Shown: piece after piece, positions 50,354 through 59,437 of the stretch
How the letters are laid out: each line of letters opens with the position of its first letter
How positions within the stretch are numbered: the stretch's first letter is position 1
DNA from: Sorangium sp025924095
GTDB lineage: Bacteria; Myxococcota_A; Polyangia; Polyangiales; Polyangiaceae
Assembly: GCF_051521505.1 (NCBI RefSeq)
Contig: NZ_CP150356.1
Coordinates: forward strand, 868,001-932,000
Length of the DNA: 64,000 nucleotides
Reading direction: 5' to 3'
Position numbers and translations under genes: made by a program
The notes under the pieces: model-generated
What the model saw: the letters and a program-made list of their open reading frames with translations, nothing else
Databases searched by the model: none
Told to the model about the DNA's origin: nothing

Positions 50354-51811
50354 TCAGGTCTTTGTGCAGAACGCGAACAGGTTGACCTGCGCCTCCTCGG
50401 CGCGCACCTCGACGGAGGTGGTCCCGAACTTCGAGCGGGAGAACAGCGTCCTGAGATCATCCGAGCTGCGGTGGATCAACTCCCACTCGAGGACGTGATC
50501 CATGAAGGCCTTGCTCGGGTTGTTCACCCCGAAGTTGCCCACGACCGCGATGCCCCCGGGGAGCAGCTTGTCATGCATGCAGTTGAGGAGGCTCACGACG
50601 AGGTCGTCGCGCAGATAGTCGGTGAGCCCGATGCTGTAGATCATGTGCTGGGGCTTGAGCACCGTCCTGCCGCGGCCGTGGGCGAGCCGCACCACGTTGT
50701 CCTGGGCGAAGCTGAAGCGGTCCATGACGCCGAGATCCTCGGCGATGCCGGCGGCGTAGGCGAGGGCCTGGTTGTCGATATCGATGCACGTCGCCTTGAT
50801 GTCGGGCGGCTCGCCCCCATCCGCGAAGAGGTCGAACAGCTCGCGGGCGGGCCCGCTCGCCAGGCTGGTCACGAGGACCGGGCCGGACCCGTGCACGTGG
50901 AAGGCCTCCCGGAGCGCGCGGCTCAGCACGCCCCGCCTGTTCTTGACGGCGCGGCAGGCCTCGATCGCGAGCCCCCACTGGTCGATGAAGCGGCCGAGGC
51001 GGCCGTCGCCGGCGGGCTCGTCGTTGTACATCATCTCGATCGTGTAAAAATCGCCCGCGTAGCCGCGCGGCTTCGTGTAGCACCGGTCGACCGTGCGGCT
51101 CAGCATGAAGAGCGAGAAGGTCTCGCGGAAGACGTAGGCGCCGATGCCCTTCTCGAGGTGGCGCTCGCGCTCGATGTGCTCGCGCAGCGCGGACACGATG
51201 GTCTGGCACGCGGCGCTCACCTTCTCCTGGATCTCCGCGTCGGGGTGCTTGGCCTCCTTGACCATCCTGTCGGCGATCATCATCTCGAACTTGAACTGTT
51301 CGACCGTGTCGATGAGCTTCGGAGGGATGTTGTTGGTGCCGGCCTGGCCCGTCCTCGCCGCGTGAAAGCGGTTGACCTGGGGCACGTCCTCGACGAGGAG
51401 CGGCGGGAGCATCGCGGTGTTCTCGCGGAGGCGCTGGGCGAGCATGATCGCGAGGGACTGGTAGAAGCGCGCGGCGAGGCCGGGGACGGAGGCAAGCAGC
51501 GAGTGGACATACGGGCCCTCGATGACGTCGAGGGTGCACTCCTCGCGGGCGACGACGGAGGCGCTCGCGGCGGCGCTCTCGAGGAACGACATCTCGCCGA
51601 AGATGGCGCCGGGGCCGAGCTGGCGGAGGGCCACGCCGCGCCCGAGGTGGGCGACCTCGACCCCGACCAGGCCGCTGCGCACGATGAAGATGCCCTGCCT
51701 GCGCGAGCCCTCCTCGAGGATCTGCTCGCCCGGTCGGTAGGTGACGCAGGTCGACTTCTCCAGCAGCAGCCGCTCGTCATCCTGGGTCAAGAACTCGAAA
51801 CCTGTCGTCAT
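50354..51811 (-). CDS. Cyclic-nucleotide-binding-domain protein fused to a class I methyltransferase
   Basis: 485 aa. Residues about 5-125 form a CRP-type cNMP-binding domain (YRPGEQILEEGSRRQGIFIVRSGLVGVEV, FGEMSFLESAAASASVVARE). In the phosphate-binding cassette the usual Arg after FGE...(P)R is missing (AASASV), so cAMP binding is uncertain. After a helical linker (about 165-240), residues about 240-485 are a Rossmann methyltransferase: VLVTSLASGPARELFDLF (SAM loop), KATCIDIDNQALAYA (acidic strand end) and LLPGGIAVVGNFG. Similar fusions have been annotated as PhcB-like fatty-acid methyl ester synthases; that is not tested here. Start ATG 51811 has GGAGG at 5 bp. Convergent with the DUF2378 gene. 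Confidence 0.85.
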   Translation of the reverse strand: MTTGFEFLTQDDERLLLEKSTCVTYRPGEQILEEGSRRQGIFIVRSGLVGVEVAHLGRGVALRQLGPGAIFGEMSFLESAAASASVVAREECTLDVIEGPYVHSLLASVPGLAARFYQSLAIMLAQRLRENTAMLPPLLVEDVPQVNRFHAARTGQAGTNNIPPKLIDTVEQFKFEMMIADRMVKEAKHPDAEIQEKVSAACQTIVSALREHIERERHLEKGIGAYVFRETFSLFMLSRTVDRCYTKPRGYAGDFYTIEMMYNDEPAGDGRLGRFIDQWGLAIEACRAVKNRRGVLSRALREAFHVHGSGPVLVTSLASGPARELFDLFADGGEPPDIKATCIDIDNQALAYAAGIAEDLGVMDRFSFAQDNVVRLAHGRGRTVLKPQHMIYSIGLTDYLRDDLVVSLLNCMHDKLLPGGIAVVGNFGVNNPSKAFMDHVLEWELIHRSSDDLRTLFSRSKFGTTSVEVRAEEAQVNLFAFCTKT

Positions 51812-52003
51812 GATGCCTCCCGACCACCGTGGGCGCCTCGGCGTCGCGGCGAGCCGGATCCCTCCCCGCCGCGGCGACAGGACGTCCACGCGTGCGCCCC
51901 TTCTACCACGACGCATCGCGACCTCGCTGGGGCATGGCGCGCCTCTCGAGGCCCAGCCCCGATCCGCGCCGCGGCGCTCAACGCGATAACGCGCGCGCGC
52001 CGC

Positions 52004-53059
52004 TCACGGCGGGGCGCAGGCCGCGAGGCCGCCGTCCTCGGCGAGCACCAGCACACAGTTGCGGAGCACATCCATTCCGGCAAATCCGTCCGACGGGCAG
52101 GTCCCCCTCCGCTGGCCGGGCAAGAGATCGAGTTCCGCGGCGGCGTCGAACCCCGCCAGGTGGAGGCGAGCGCCTGACAGCACCGGAACGGTGTGCTTGC
52201 CAGAGGCGGCGTAGGCGCTCCTGCCGCCGGTCGCCCGGTGCGACAGCCGCTTCCCCGCCGGCGCGGCGGCGAAGAGCGAGCTCTGTGACGCGCCCGAGTC
52301 GACCTTCAGCGTGACGGCGATCCCCTCGACGGTCGCCTTGACGGTGAGCTCGCGGCCCTGGTTCGGGCCGCCGCAGTGGCCGAGCTCCGCGATCGCGGCC
52401 TCGCCGAACCGCGCCCGGAGCGCGCGGGCGGCCTCGTCGAGCGGCGCCTCGGTCATCCGTCCCTCGCGCAGGTCGAGCACGACCGCGCGGCCCGGCGCGG
52501 CCAGCGCCTGCGGCGCGAGGACGCCGCCGATCCCGAGGCGCTGCAGAGCGTCGGGGACGGGGACGACGAGCAGCGCGGGGGCGTCCACCGCGCCCCACCC
52601 GGCGAGCGCGAGGGTCGCGCGCTCGATCCGGGAGACCGGCACGGGCCGGCCCGCGTGGTCGACCGCGACGTCGCCGGCGGCCGAGAGCGGCAGCCCGATC
52701 TCGTCGGCGAGCCAGCGGGCGATCACGTGGTGGGAGGCGCCGGTGTCGACGATCAGCGCGGTCGGCTGGCCGGCGACGACGGCATCGATGAGCGGCGAGG
52801 GGAACGGGCGGTCGTTGAGCTCGAACTGGAGGCTCGCCCGGCGCCCCGCGGCGCTCGCCGGCGCCGCCGGCCCCGCGCTCGCCGGCTCCGCGGGCGGAGG
52901 TCCGGGGGCGGCGTCGACGGCCGGCGCCGCGCCGTGCGGCGAGGCCGGCGCCGCGCGGACCGCGGCGGGCTCGGCGCAGCCGGCCCCCGCGAGCGCGACG
53001 GCCGCGAGGGGGATCGAGAGCGCGAGGGCCGCCCTCCCACGAGCGCGCTGCACCCGCAT
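52004..53059 (-). CDS. Two-lobed retropepsin-like aspartic protease lipoprotein
   Basis: 351 aa. Signal peptide with lipobox AGAGC (Cys28) and a Pro/Ala-rich spacer to about residue 72. Two retropepsin-like lobes follow in one chain. Lobe 1 (about 76-200) has LIVDTGASHHVI (Asp105 in DTGAS) and GIGGVLAPQ; lobe 2 (about 235-345) has LKVDSGASQSSL (Asp254 in DSGAS) and GFAGMDVLRNCVLVL, the hydrophobic-hydrophobic-Gly element. Both catalytic aspartates are present, so an intramolecular active site like that of pepsin is possible; usual bacterial retropepsin-like proteins carry one lobe and dimerise. Predicted to sit on the envelope, outer side. ATG 53059 chosen; GTG 53062 directly precedes it. Confidence 0.85.
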   Translation of the reverse strand: MRVQRARGRAALALSIPLAAVALAGAGCAEPAAVRAAPASPHGAAPAVDAAPGPPPAEPASAGPAAPASAAGRRASLQFELNDRPFPSPLIDAVVAGQPTALIVDTGASHHVIARWLADEIGLPLSAAGDVAVDHAGRPVPVSRIERATLALAGWGAVDAPALLVVPVPDALQRLGIGGVLAPQALAAPGRAVVLDLREGRMTEAPLDEAARALRARFGEAAIAELGHCGGPNQGRELTVKATVEGIAVTLKVDSGASQSSLFAAAPAGKRLSHRATGGRSAYAASGKHTVPVLSGARLHLAGFDAAAELDLLPGQRRGTCPSDGFAGMDVLRNCVLVLAEDGGLAACAPP

Positions 53060-53277
53060 CACCCGCGCTCGGCCTGCCGCGGTGAGGGACGGCCCCGGCG
53101 CCGGGTCTCGCCGCGCTCGCCTCTCTCCGGAGAGGTGGAGAGTCTCTCGCGCATCGTCATCAAGCCATCCTTGGCCGGCGCTCGCCCTCGGTCAAGCGGG
53201 CTCTGCCGGTGACCCCGGAGCGCCGGTTGTCAGCCGGCTCGTCCGGCTTCAAGGTTTGCGCAGGAGAAGGCAAACGC

Positions 53278-53811
53278 ATGATCCACATCGAGGCGAGGCA
53301 CGTGATTCACTGCGACGAGGACCCCTTCTGGGCGCTGTTCTTCAGCGGTGAGGTCAATGAACGGATGTACCGCGACGTCCTCAAGTTCCCCTCGTTCGAG
53401 GTGCTGGAGCAGCGGGAGGACGAGCGCACGAGGGTGCGCAAGGCGACCGGGCAGCCCCGTATCCATGCGCTCCCGGCCGCCCTTCAATCGATGCTCGGGC
53501 CGAACTTTCGTTACATCGAGGAGAGCGTCTTCGACAAGACCGCGCGGACCTGGAGCTGGACGATGGCGCCGAGCCTGCTCCCCGATCGGCTGCGCAATTC
53601 GGGCACCCTGCGGGTCGAGCCGTCGGGCCCCGGCCAGGTGACGCGCGTGGCGAGCGCGACCATCGAGGCGAAGATCTTCGGCCTGGGCAGGGTGCTCGAG
53701 GGCATCATGGAAAAGGAGATGCGCGCCGGCTGGGACGACAGCGCGGCGTTCCTGAATCGATGGATCGCGGAGCACCCCGCCCGGGCGGCGGCGAGCGTTC
53801 AGCCGGCGTGA
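53278..53811 (+). CDS. DUF2505-like (START-fold) protein
   Basis: 177 aa. Single domain: IHIEARHVIHCDEDPFWALFFSGEVNERMYRDVLKFPSFEVLEQ, then the paired strands TWSWTMAPSLLPDRLRNSGTLRVEPSG and the C-terminal helix EGIMEKEMRAGWDDSAAFLNRWI, fitting DUF2505, a SRPBCC-superfamily group without known substrate. Such folds bind lipids or other hydrophobic ligands. No signal peptide. ATG 53278 is preceded by GGAGAAGG at 7 bp. It is divergent from the retropepsin-like lipoprotein gene and convergent with the ribokinase-like gene. Confidence 0.82.
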   Translation: MIHIEARHVIHCDEDPFWALFFSGEVNERMYRDVLKFPSFEVLEQREDERTRVRKATGQPRIHALPAALQSMLGPNFRYIEESVFDKTARTWSWTMAPSLLPDRLRNSGTLRVEPSGPGQVTRVASATIEAKIFGLGRVLEGIMEKEMRAGWDDSAAFLNRWIAEHPARAAASVQPA

Positions 53812-53851
53812 AGGGGGCGCGTTGTGCGCGGCCGACCAGGCCGAGAGGCCA

Positions 53852-54697
53852 TCACGGAGCCAGGGCGGCGCCGAGGCGGCGCTCCACCTCGGCGCGGGTC
53901 GGATAGGAGGGCTGGCACCCCTCGCGCTCGACCGAGAGGCCCGCTGCCGCGATCGCGAGCCGCAGCGCGGCCTCGATCGCCATCCCGGAGGCGAGCCCGC
54001 CGGCGAGCACGCCCGCGAGCGCGTCCCCCGCGCCGGTCGTGTCGACGGCGCGGGCGGGCAGGGCCGGGAGCTCCTCGCCCGAGGGCAGCAGCACCGCGCC
54101 GCGGGCGCCGCGCGTGAGCACCACGCGCTCCGGCAGGTGACCGCGCAGCGCCTCGTGCTCGAGCTCGTTGACCACGGCGAGATCGAACCGGCGGACGAGC
54201 GCAGGGTCGATGGCGTTGACGGGCGATGGATTGCAGATCGACAGCGCGCCGTCGGCCCGCGCGGCCGACAGCACGCCGTCGATCGCCTCGGCCGGGATCT
54301 CGCCTTGACAGAGCCAGACCGAGGCCCCGCACGGCGAGGGCGGCGCGACGAGCGCGTTGGCGCCGGGGATCGCGAGGATCTGGTTCTCTCCGGCGTCGTC
54401 GACGCAGATCAGGGCCACGCCCGTCGTCGCGCCGCGGTGGACTGCCACGGTGGACTGGTCCACGCCGCATTCGGCGAGCGCGGCGGCGCAGAGCTCGCCG
54501 TGGGCGTCGTCGCCGCGCGCGCCCGCGAGCCGCACGCGGGCGCCGGAGCGCGCCGCCGCGACCGCCTGGTTCGCTCCCTTGCCGCCCGGCGCCACGAGGA
54601 AGCGGCGGCCCAGCACCGACTCGCCCGGGCGCGGCAGCCGCGGGCCGTAACCGAAGAGATCGGCGGTGATCGAGCCGCAGATCGCGAGCAACCCCAT
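53852..54697 (-). CDS. Ribokinase-like PfkB family sugar kinase
   Basis: 281 aa. PfkB fold with the ribokinase N-terminus (LAICGSITADLFGYGPRLPRPGESVLGRRFLVAPGGKGANQAVAAARSG) and the C-terminal anion-hole motif DTTGAGDALAGVLAGGLA, with the catalytic Asp in GAGD. Phosphorylates a sugar hydroxyl from ATP; ribose is likely but not proved, since no rbs transport genes are near. Start ATG 54697. Downstream of the zinc-ribbon gene on the same strand, 71 bp after its stop. Confidence 0.9.
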   Translation of the reverse strand: MGLLAICGSITADLFGYGPRLPRPGESVLGRRFLVAPGGKGANQAVAAARSGARVRLAGARGDDAHGELCAAALAECGVDQSTVAVHRGATTGVALICVDDAGENQILAIPGANALVAPPSPCGASVWLCQGEIPAEAIDGVLSAARADGALSICNPSPVNAIDPALVRRFDLAVVNELEHEALRGHLPERVVLTRGARGAVLLPSGEELPALPARAVDTTGAGDALAGVLAGGLASGMAIEAALRLAIAAAGLSVEREGCQPSYPTRAEVERRLGAALAP

Positions 54698-54768
54698 GTC
54701 CGCCGCATACCACGAACGCGGCGGCGCCGAGCCGCTGGACGGCGCCAATGCGTCGGCCTGCTCCAGGC

Positions 54769-56400
54769 TCAGCCGCCGAGCGCGCCGTCCATGGGGCGGG
54801 ACCCCAGCGTGAAGAAGAGGAGGACGAGCAGCGTCGTGCGACCGAACAGCCATGCGAGCGCGCGCAGCGGCCATTTCTCCTGGCGCGCCGCCTCGCTCCG
54901 CGTCCCCTCGGCCAGCTCGTGCTCCCCTTTGCCGGCCCGCGAGGGCCTGTGTCTCCGCGCCCTGTCCCTCCTCTTCTGCGCCGACTCGCTGGCGACCTGG
55001 GCCGGCGAGCGCGTCGCCGGCCGCGGGCAGATCTCGGCGTCGAAGAGCAATGCGCCGTCTGGGGCGTAGCGCCGCGCTCCCGAGCTGTTCTCGAAGAGCC
55101 AGACGCCGTCGTCGACGGCGAGGAGCACGGAGTCGCGCCACACGCGGCCGGCCGGGCCTTCGAGGCAGGGGCGGAGCTCCTGGTCCTCCGGTCGGGCCAC
55201 CCAGAGGCGACGATGGTTGAGCACCCCGACAAGCCCGCTCGGGCTGACCGAGAACGCGAGCCTGTCGAGCGAGCCGTCCTTCGGATTGACAAGGAACGTC
55301 CTGAGCGCGCCGCGCGGATCGACGACATCGAGCCTCACCCCGCGGTGGCGGGAGAGGACGCCGAGCCCGCCGCCGGGCAGGCGCCGGACGACCTTCACGC
55401 CGCGTCGGCCGAGGACCGCTCCGGGGAGCACGGCGGCGTCGCCTTGCACCACGGCGATGCGTCCCCTGTCGACCCGCAGATGAAGGCCGAGCGCGCGCGC
55501 CTCCCGCCCGTGGAGCGACGCGAGCATCGAAGAATCGCTGGTCGCCTGTTTCCCGAGGGAGGCGCCGGTGGCGCTGTGGAGCACCTCGTGTCCGTCTCGG
55601 GAGTAGAGGAGGATGCGCTCGCCGTCCGACGCGAGGCCGAGCGCCTGCTTCCCGATCTTCCCGGGCATGCGCTCGCGCCGGAGCCACCGCACCCGGAGAT
55701 CCGGGCCGAGCGCCACGACGACGCGCTCATGCGCCTCGTCGTGGCTCCGCCGCGGCTCGGTCCACTCTCCGCTGGAGAGCGAGAGCAGGACGAACCCTCC
55801 GTCGTCGAGCGGTGCGACCCTGGGCGCCTCTCTCCAGTCGAAGAGCCCCTCTTGCACCGGGGCGGCGCGCCCGCTGACGGGGGCGAACCGCTCCGACGCG
55901 ATGAGCCATGGTATCGGAGCGCGGTCACGGACGCGTTGCGAGGAGGTTTCGGGGACGTGCGGGGCCGCGGTGTCGGGGCGCTCGGCCGCGGCGCTGATCT
56001 CGGCCTCCTCTCCAAGGAGGAGCGCCTCGGGATCGAGGCCGGCGATCGGGATGGCCGCCGGCCAGCGGCGTCGCGCGTGCTGCGTCCCGCAGCTCGAGCA
56101 CGAGAGGGGTGTGAGCGCGCCCGAATCCAGCGAGAGCGGCGCCCGGCAAGCGCGACACGCGGGCTTCGACCGAGAAAATTCGAGTGACAGTGACATCTCC
56201 TGCACGCGCTGCACCTCGCCCGGCAGCAGGCGCGCAGCGCGGTAGAGCGGTTCGCGTAGCATGCGATGCCACACGCGGTTTGCGATCTCGGTGAACGTGC
56301 CGCACACGGAGCAGAAGATCTTCGTGTCGACCCGGTTGATGGGCAGCGTCGCCTGGCAATACTGGCATCGCCCCCGCATCGTTACGCACAGCGCATCCAC
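54769..56400 (-). CDS. Zinc-ribbon/beta-propeller-like membrane-anchored protein of unknown function
   Basis: 543 aa from GTG 56400, preceded by GAGGA; ATG 56379 is the alternative. The N-terminus has two zinc-ribbon units: CQYCQ with CSVCG (about 12-34) and CRACR with CSSCG (about 82-104). A middle region (about 165-430) has repeated short strands (VALGPDLRVRWL, ILLYSRDGHEVL, GVWLFENSSGARRYAPDG) suggesting a propeller, and a single C-terminal membrane segment (WLFGRTTLLVLLFFTLG, about 518-535) makes it a tail-anchored or inner-membrane protein. Probably a regulatory or envelope scaffold; no enzymatic motif. Family not recognised. Confidence 0.72.
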   Translation of the reverse strand: MDALCVTMRGRCQYCQATLPINRVDTKIFCSVCGTFTEIANRVWHRMLREPLYRAARLLPGEVQRVQEMSLSLEFSRSKPACRACRAPLSLDSGALTPLSCSSCGTQHARRRWPAAIPIAGLDPEALLLGEEAEISAAAERPDTAAPHVPETSSQRVRDRAPIPWLIASERFAPVSGRAAPVQEGLFDWREAPRVAPLDDGGFVLLSLSSGEWTEPRRSHDEAHERVVVALGPDLRVRWLRRERMPGKIGKQALGLASDGERILLYSRDGHEVLHSATGASLGKQATSDSSMLASLHGREARALGLHLRVDRGRIAVVQGDAAVLPGAVLGRRGVKVVRRLPGGGLGVLSRHRGVRLDVVDPRGALRTFLVNPKDGSLDRLAFSVSPSGLVGVLNHRRLWVARPEDQELRPCLEGPAGRVWRDSVLLAVDDGVWLFENSSGARRYAPDGALLFDAEICPRPATRSPAQVASESAQKRRDRARRHRPSRAGKGEHELAEGTRSEAARQEKWPLRALAWLFGRTTLLVLLFFTLGSRPMDGALGG

Positions 56401-57140
56401 GGCAGCGTCCTCGCTTCTCGGCCTTCGTCCCGCGCGCCACGCCCGAGGACGGTGAATGATAAAAGCGACATCGGAGACGAGATGTCAAGTCACAGTTCCG
56501 CGAACCTGAGTTGGGCGGAACTGCAATGGAAGCTGCGCCGCGCTGGAATCCAGTCTGCCGGTTGCTCTCGTCGGTGGGTTATCGTCGTCGATGGCGCCCT
56601 TGCGCATCCACACGGAGCAGGTGCGCGATACTGCGGTTGCGGGACCGCGAGGGTGGCCGTTGAGGGGAGCCGGCGCGGTGATCCGTGGTAAGCATCTGTA
56701 CAACAGAGTGCGTTTCGGAGGTGCGGCCGGGCTCCGGCGTGTCGTTTCCTGCCCCTGCTCGATGTGCCGGCGTGCATGTCCGGGCCGGCTCGAAGGCGGC
56801 GTGACGCTCGCTCTGCGATGCGCTGGAGCGGGTCGACGGGGCGCCGCCGGGCTCTCACGGCGTGCCTGGGCGCTCTGGAGGTGGGTGGATAAAGAGAGGA
56901 TTCAACGCCAAGGCGCAAAGACGCAAAGACGCAAAAAAGAGAAAGAGAAGAGTGGGTAGGCTCTTCTCTCTATCTATATCTCTCTTTTTCTTGCGCCTTA
57001 GCGTCTTTGCGCCTTGGCGTTGAATTCTTCTCTCCTTCTCTCTTTGCGTCCAGGTGGCCTGCTCTTCGAGCGATCCCCGCTTCAGCGATGCCGACCCCCC
57101 CCGCGAGCGCCGCAGCATCCCTCGCCCCCCGGCTCGCCGG
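56401..57140. other. Intergenic region containing inverted-repeat copy 2
   Basis: 740 bp. Holds the second inverted repeat (56893-57035) and otherwise no supportable gene. A frame at 56482-56691 has GGAG 5 bp upstream and 69 codons, but third-position bias is low and no family is apparent. Confidence 0.5.
56893..57035. repeat. Dispersed long inverted repeat built on GCAAAGACGC, copy 2
   Basis: Left arm from 56898: GATTCAACGCCAAGGCGCAA, then AGACGCAAAGACGCAAAAAAGAG; right arm (56985-57028): TTCTTGCGCCTTAGCGTCTT, then TGCGCCTTGGCGTTGAATTC. The loop is A/T- and AG/CT-rich. The arm sequence is close to the copy at 39853-39966, and both copies have GGTGGAT on their left edge. It lies between two minus-strand genes. 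Confidence 0.85.
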
Positions 57141-58970
57141 TCAGTCGGCGAGCCTCGCGGCCACGGCGTCCGTCTTGCCGGCCGCGAGCGCGCCGGCGCG
57201 GCGGACGACGCCGAGGAACTCCTGCTGATCGCCCTTGCTGGACGCCGCTGCCCTCGCGATCTTCTCGATGTCGGAGAGCCTCCAGGAGCGCGCATGCGGG
57301 CTGTGGCGCAGGATCTCGGAGAAGCCGGCCACCGCGGACGCGAAGCGGAGATCGGCCGGCGCCGCGTCGAAGCTGGGGGCGATGGCGCCAGGAGCCATCT
57401 TGACCAGCGTCTCCGCGGCCACGTCCGAACCGAGAGGCGCCTTGTGGCGGAGGCGCACGACGACCGGCGCCGCGCCCTCGCCCCGCTGCGCCGAGGCCTT
57501 GAGCTCGACGTCGTAGATGGCCGTCACGCTGTGCCCGGCGCCGATCTCGCCCGCATCCACCTTGTCGTTCCGGAAATCCCGGTCGGCCACGTCGCGGTTC
57601 TCGTAGCCGATGAGCCGGTAGCTCTTGACGAAGCTCGGATCGAAGTCGACCTGGATCTTCACGTCGCGCGCGATGACCTGGAGCATCCCGCCGACCTGCT
57701 CGGAGAAGACCCGCCGCGCCTGTGCCTCGCTGTCGATATAGGAGTAATTGCCGTCGCCCTGGTTGGCGAGCTGCTCCATCATGAGATCCTTGTAGTTGCC
57801 CTGGCCGAAGCCGATGGTGGACAGCGTGATCCCCTTGTCCCGCGCGCGCTTGATCGTCTTCAGGATCTCGTCGTGGGAGGTCGGGCCGACGTTCGCGTCG
57901 CCGTCGGAGAGCACGACGACGCGGTGGATGTGCCCCTTCACGAGCGTCCGCTCCGCCAGCCTGTAGGCGAGGTCGATCCCGCTCGCCATGGCGGTGGAGC
58001 CGCCCGCGCTGAGGTCCGCGATGGCAGCGAGGATCTTCCCCTTGCTCTCGATGCCTGTCGGCGCCAGCACCTCCCGCACGCTGCCCGCATAGGTGCAGAG
58101 CGCGACCGTATCCCCCGGCTTGAGCGACTCCGTGAGCATCTTCAGGCTCTTCTTCGCGAGCTCGATCCGGTCCGGCGCGTGCATCGATCCGCTTGTGTCG
58201 ACGAGGTACACGAGGTGCACCGGCGTCCGATCCTTGACCGGCACGCGCTTGCCCTGGACCGCCACGCGCACGAGGTGGTGGCCCACCGTGAACGGCGAGG
58301 GCGCGGCCGCGAGGTGCACCGCGAACGGGCCCGTCGTGGGCGCCGCATAGCCGTAATCGAAGTAGTTGAGGAACTCCTCGGCGCGCACGGCCTGATAAGG
58401 GGGCAGCGCTCCGTCCAGGATCTTGCGGCGCGCGATCGCGTAAGAGGCCGTGTCCACGTCGATCGCGAACGTCGAGAGCCGGTCCTTCGCGGGGTCCTCG
58501 ACCGGGTTGACGCCATAGTCGCGGTACGACTCGCTGCCCTGGGGCTCGGGCGCCGTGATGGCGACCGCCGCGGGCGGGGCAGCCTGCGCCGGGGCGGAGA
58601 CCTTCTTGGGCGCGGGCGCGGCGCCGGTCGCGCGGCCGCGCGCCTCCGGCTTGGCGGCCGACGTCGCGGTGGCCGACTGGGCCACCCGCACCGGCGAAGG
58701 CGAGGCAGGAGCAGCCGCCACGGGCGGGGCGGCCACCGCGGGCGGGGCCCCGGGGGCGGCCACCTCGGCCTTCTCGTCCCGAGCGGCGGACGCGCGGTCC
58801 TCTTCTTGCGGAGCGTCGTACTCCGGCTGCATCGACTGCCCGGCGGCGGTGCCCGTCGGCACGGCCGCCGATGCCGCCGCCGCCGGCTCCAGGGCAGGCG
58901 CAGCGCCGCAGCCCACGAGGAGCGCGGCGAGGAGAGAAGGGGCGACGAGATCGAGGGGTCGGGTGCGCAT
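57141..58970 (-). CDS. YfbK-like von Willebrand factor type A lipoprotein
   Basis: 609 aa. Lipobox LLVGC (Cys21), a Pro/Ala-rich spacer to about 140, then the YfbK-type N-terminal segment (RLSTFAIDVDTASYAIARRKILDGALPP..AVRAEEFLNYFDY). The VWA domain (about 250-425) has a complete MIDAS: DTSGSM at 258-263, with the downstream Thr and Asp in AGGSTAMASG and VLSDGDANVG. The rest matches the DUF3520 extension (YDVELKA...VVVRLRHKAP). Such proteins bind divalent metal and mediate protein interactions, often in envelope stress; the exact role is unknown. Start ATG 58970 has AAGGAGGA at 7 bp. Confidence 0.92.
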   Translation of the reverse strand: MRTRPLDLVAPSLLAALLVGCGAAPALEPAAAASAAVPTGTAAGQSMQPEYDAPQEEDRASAARDEKAEVAAPGAPPAVAAPPVAAAPASPSPVRVAQSATATSAAKPEARGRATGAAPAPKKVSAPAQAAPPAAVAITAPEPQGSESYRDYGVNPVEDPAKDRLSTFAIDVDTASYAIARRKILDGALPPYQAVRAEEFLNYFDYGYAAPTTGPFAVHLAAAPSPFTVGHHLVRVAVQGKRVPVKDRTPVHLVYLVDTSGSMHAPDRIELAKKSLKMLTESLKPGDTVALCTYAGSVREVLAPTGIESKGKILAAIADLSAGGSTAMASGIDLAYRLAERTLVKGHIHRVVVLSDGDANVGPTSHDEILKTIKRARDKGITLSTIGFGQGNYKDLMMEQLANQGDGNYSYIDSEAQARRVFSEQVGGMLQVIARDVKIQVDFDPSFVKSYRLIGYENRDVADRDFRNDKVDAGEIGAGHSVTAIYDVELKASAQRGEGAAPVVVRLRHKAPLGSDVAAETLVKMAPGAIAPSFDAAPADLRFASAVAGFSEILRHSPHARSWRLSDIEKIARAAASSKGDQQEFLGVVRRAGALAAGKTDAVAARLAD

Positions 58971-59437
58971 GAGGTGTCCTCCTTGAAGGGGATCGCGAGC
59001 GCGGATCCCCGCAGTACGTTCTCGTGGGGCGGTCATCGCCGACCCCGACACAGGTCCTTGCGAGGGCCGCACGCGCGACCCCCCTTTGGCATCGTCCAGG
59101 GGCGAGACGGATCCCCCCGCCGCTCTCGCTGGGCGAAAGCCGCGTGTCGCCGGTTGTCCGGCGAGCCGACGGAGGGACCCTCGCGGCCGGGGCTCGCGGC
59201 GGCGGGCCCCCGGCGCGTCCGGGTGTCAGGGAAACGCGGTCGCCTCCGCCGGCTTACACCGAAAATCGAGGGCGCGCCGGCCGCGCGTGCTCCGTGCCCG
59301 GGACCGGGTGGCGCGGCGACGGTGCGACAGGCGCCGCCGCGCGCTAGATTGCGCTGGAACGCGGGAAGCCGGGGGCAGCGACAACCGTTCTCCTGTCTCC
59401 CCATCTCCCTGCTTGATTCTCCTCAGGAGGTTCCGCG
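58971..59437. other. Divergent intergenic region between the VWA and sirtuin genes
   Basis: About 470 bp without a gene. The minus-strand leader of the VWA gene and the AGGAGG before the sirtuin ATG are clear, but no credible -35/-10 pair was identified. Confidence 0.5.

Noticed and set aside
56482..56691. 69-codon frame with GGAG 5 bp upstream
   Set aside because: Third-position GC is much lower than in neighbouring genes and no family is visible; possible remnant, not supportable as a gene.
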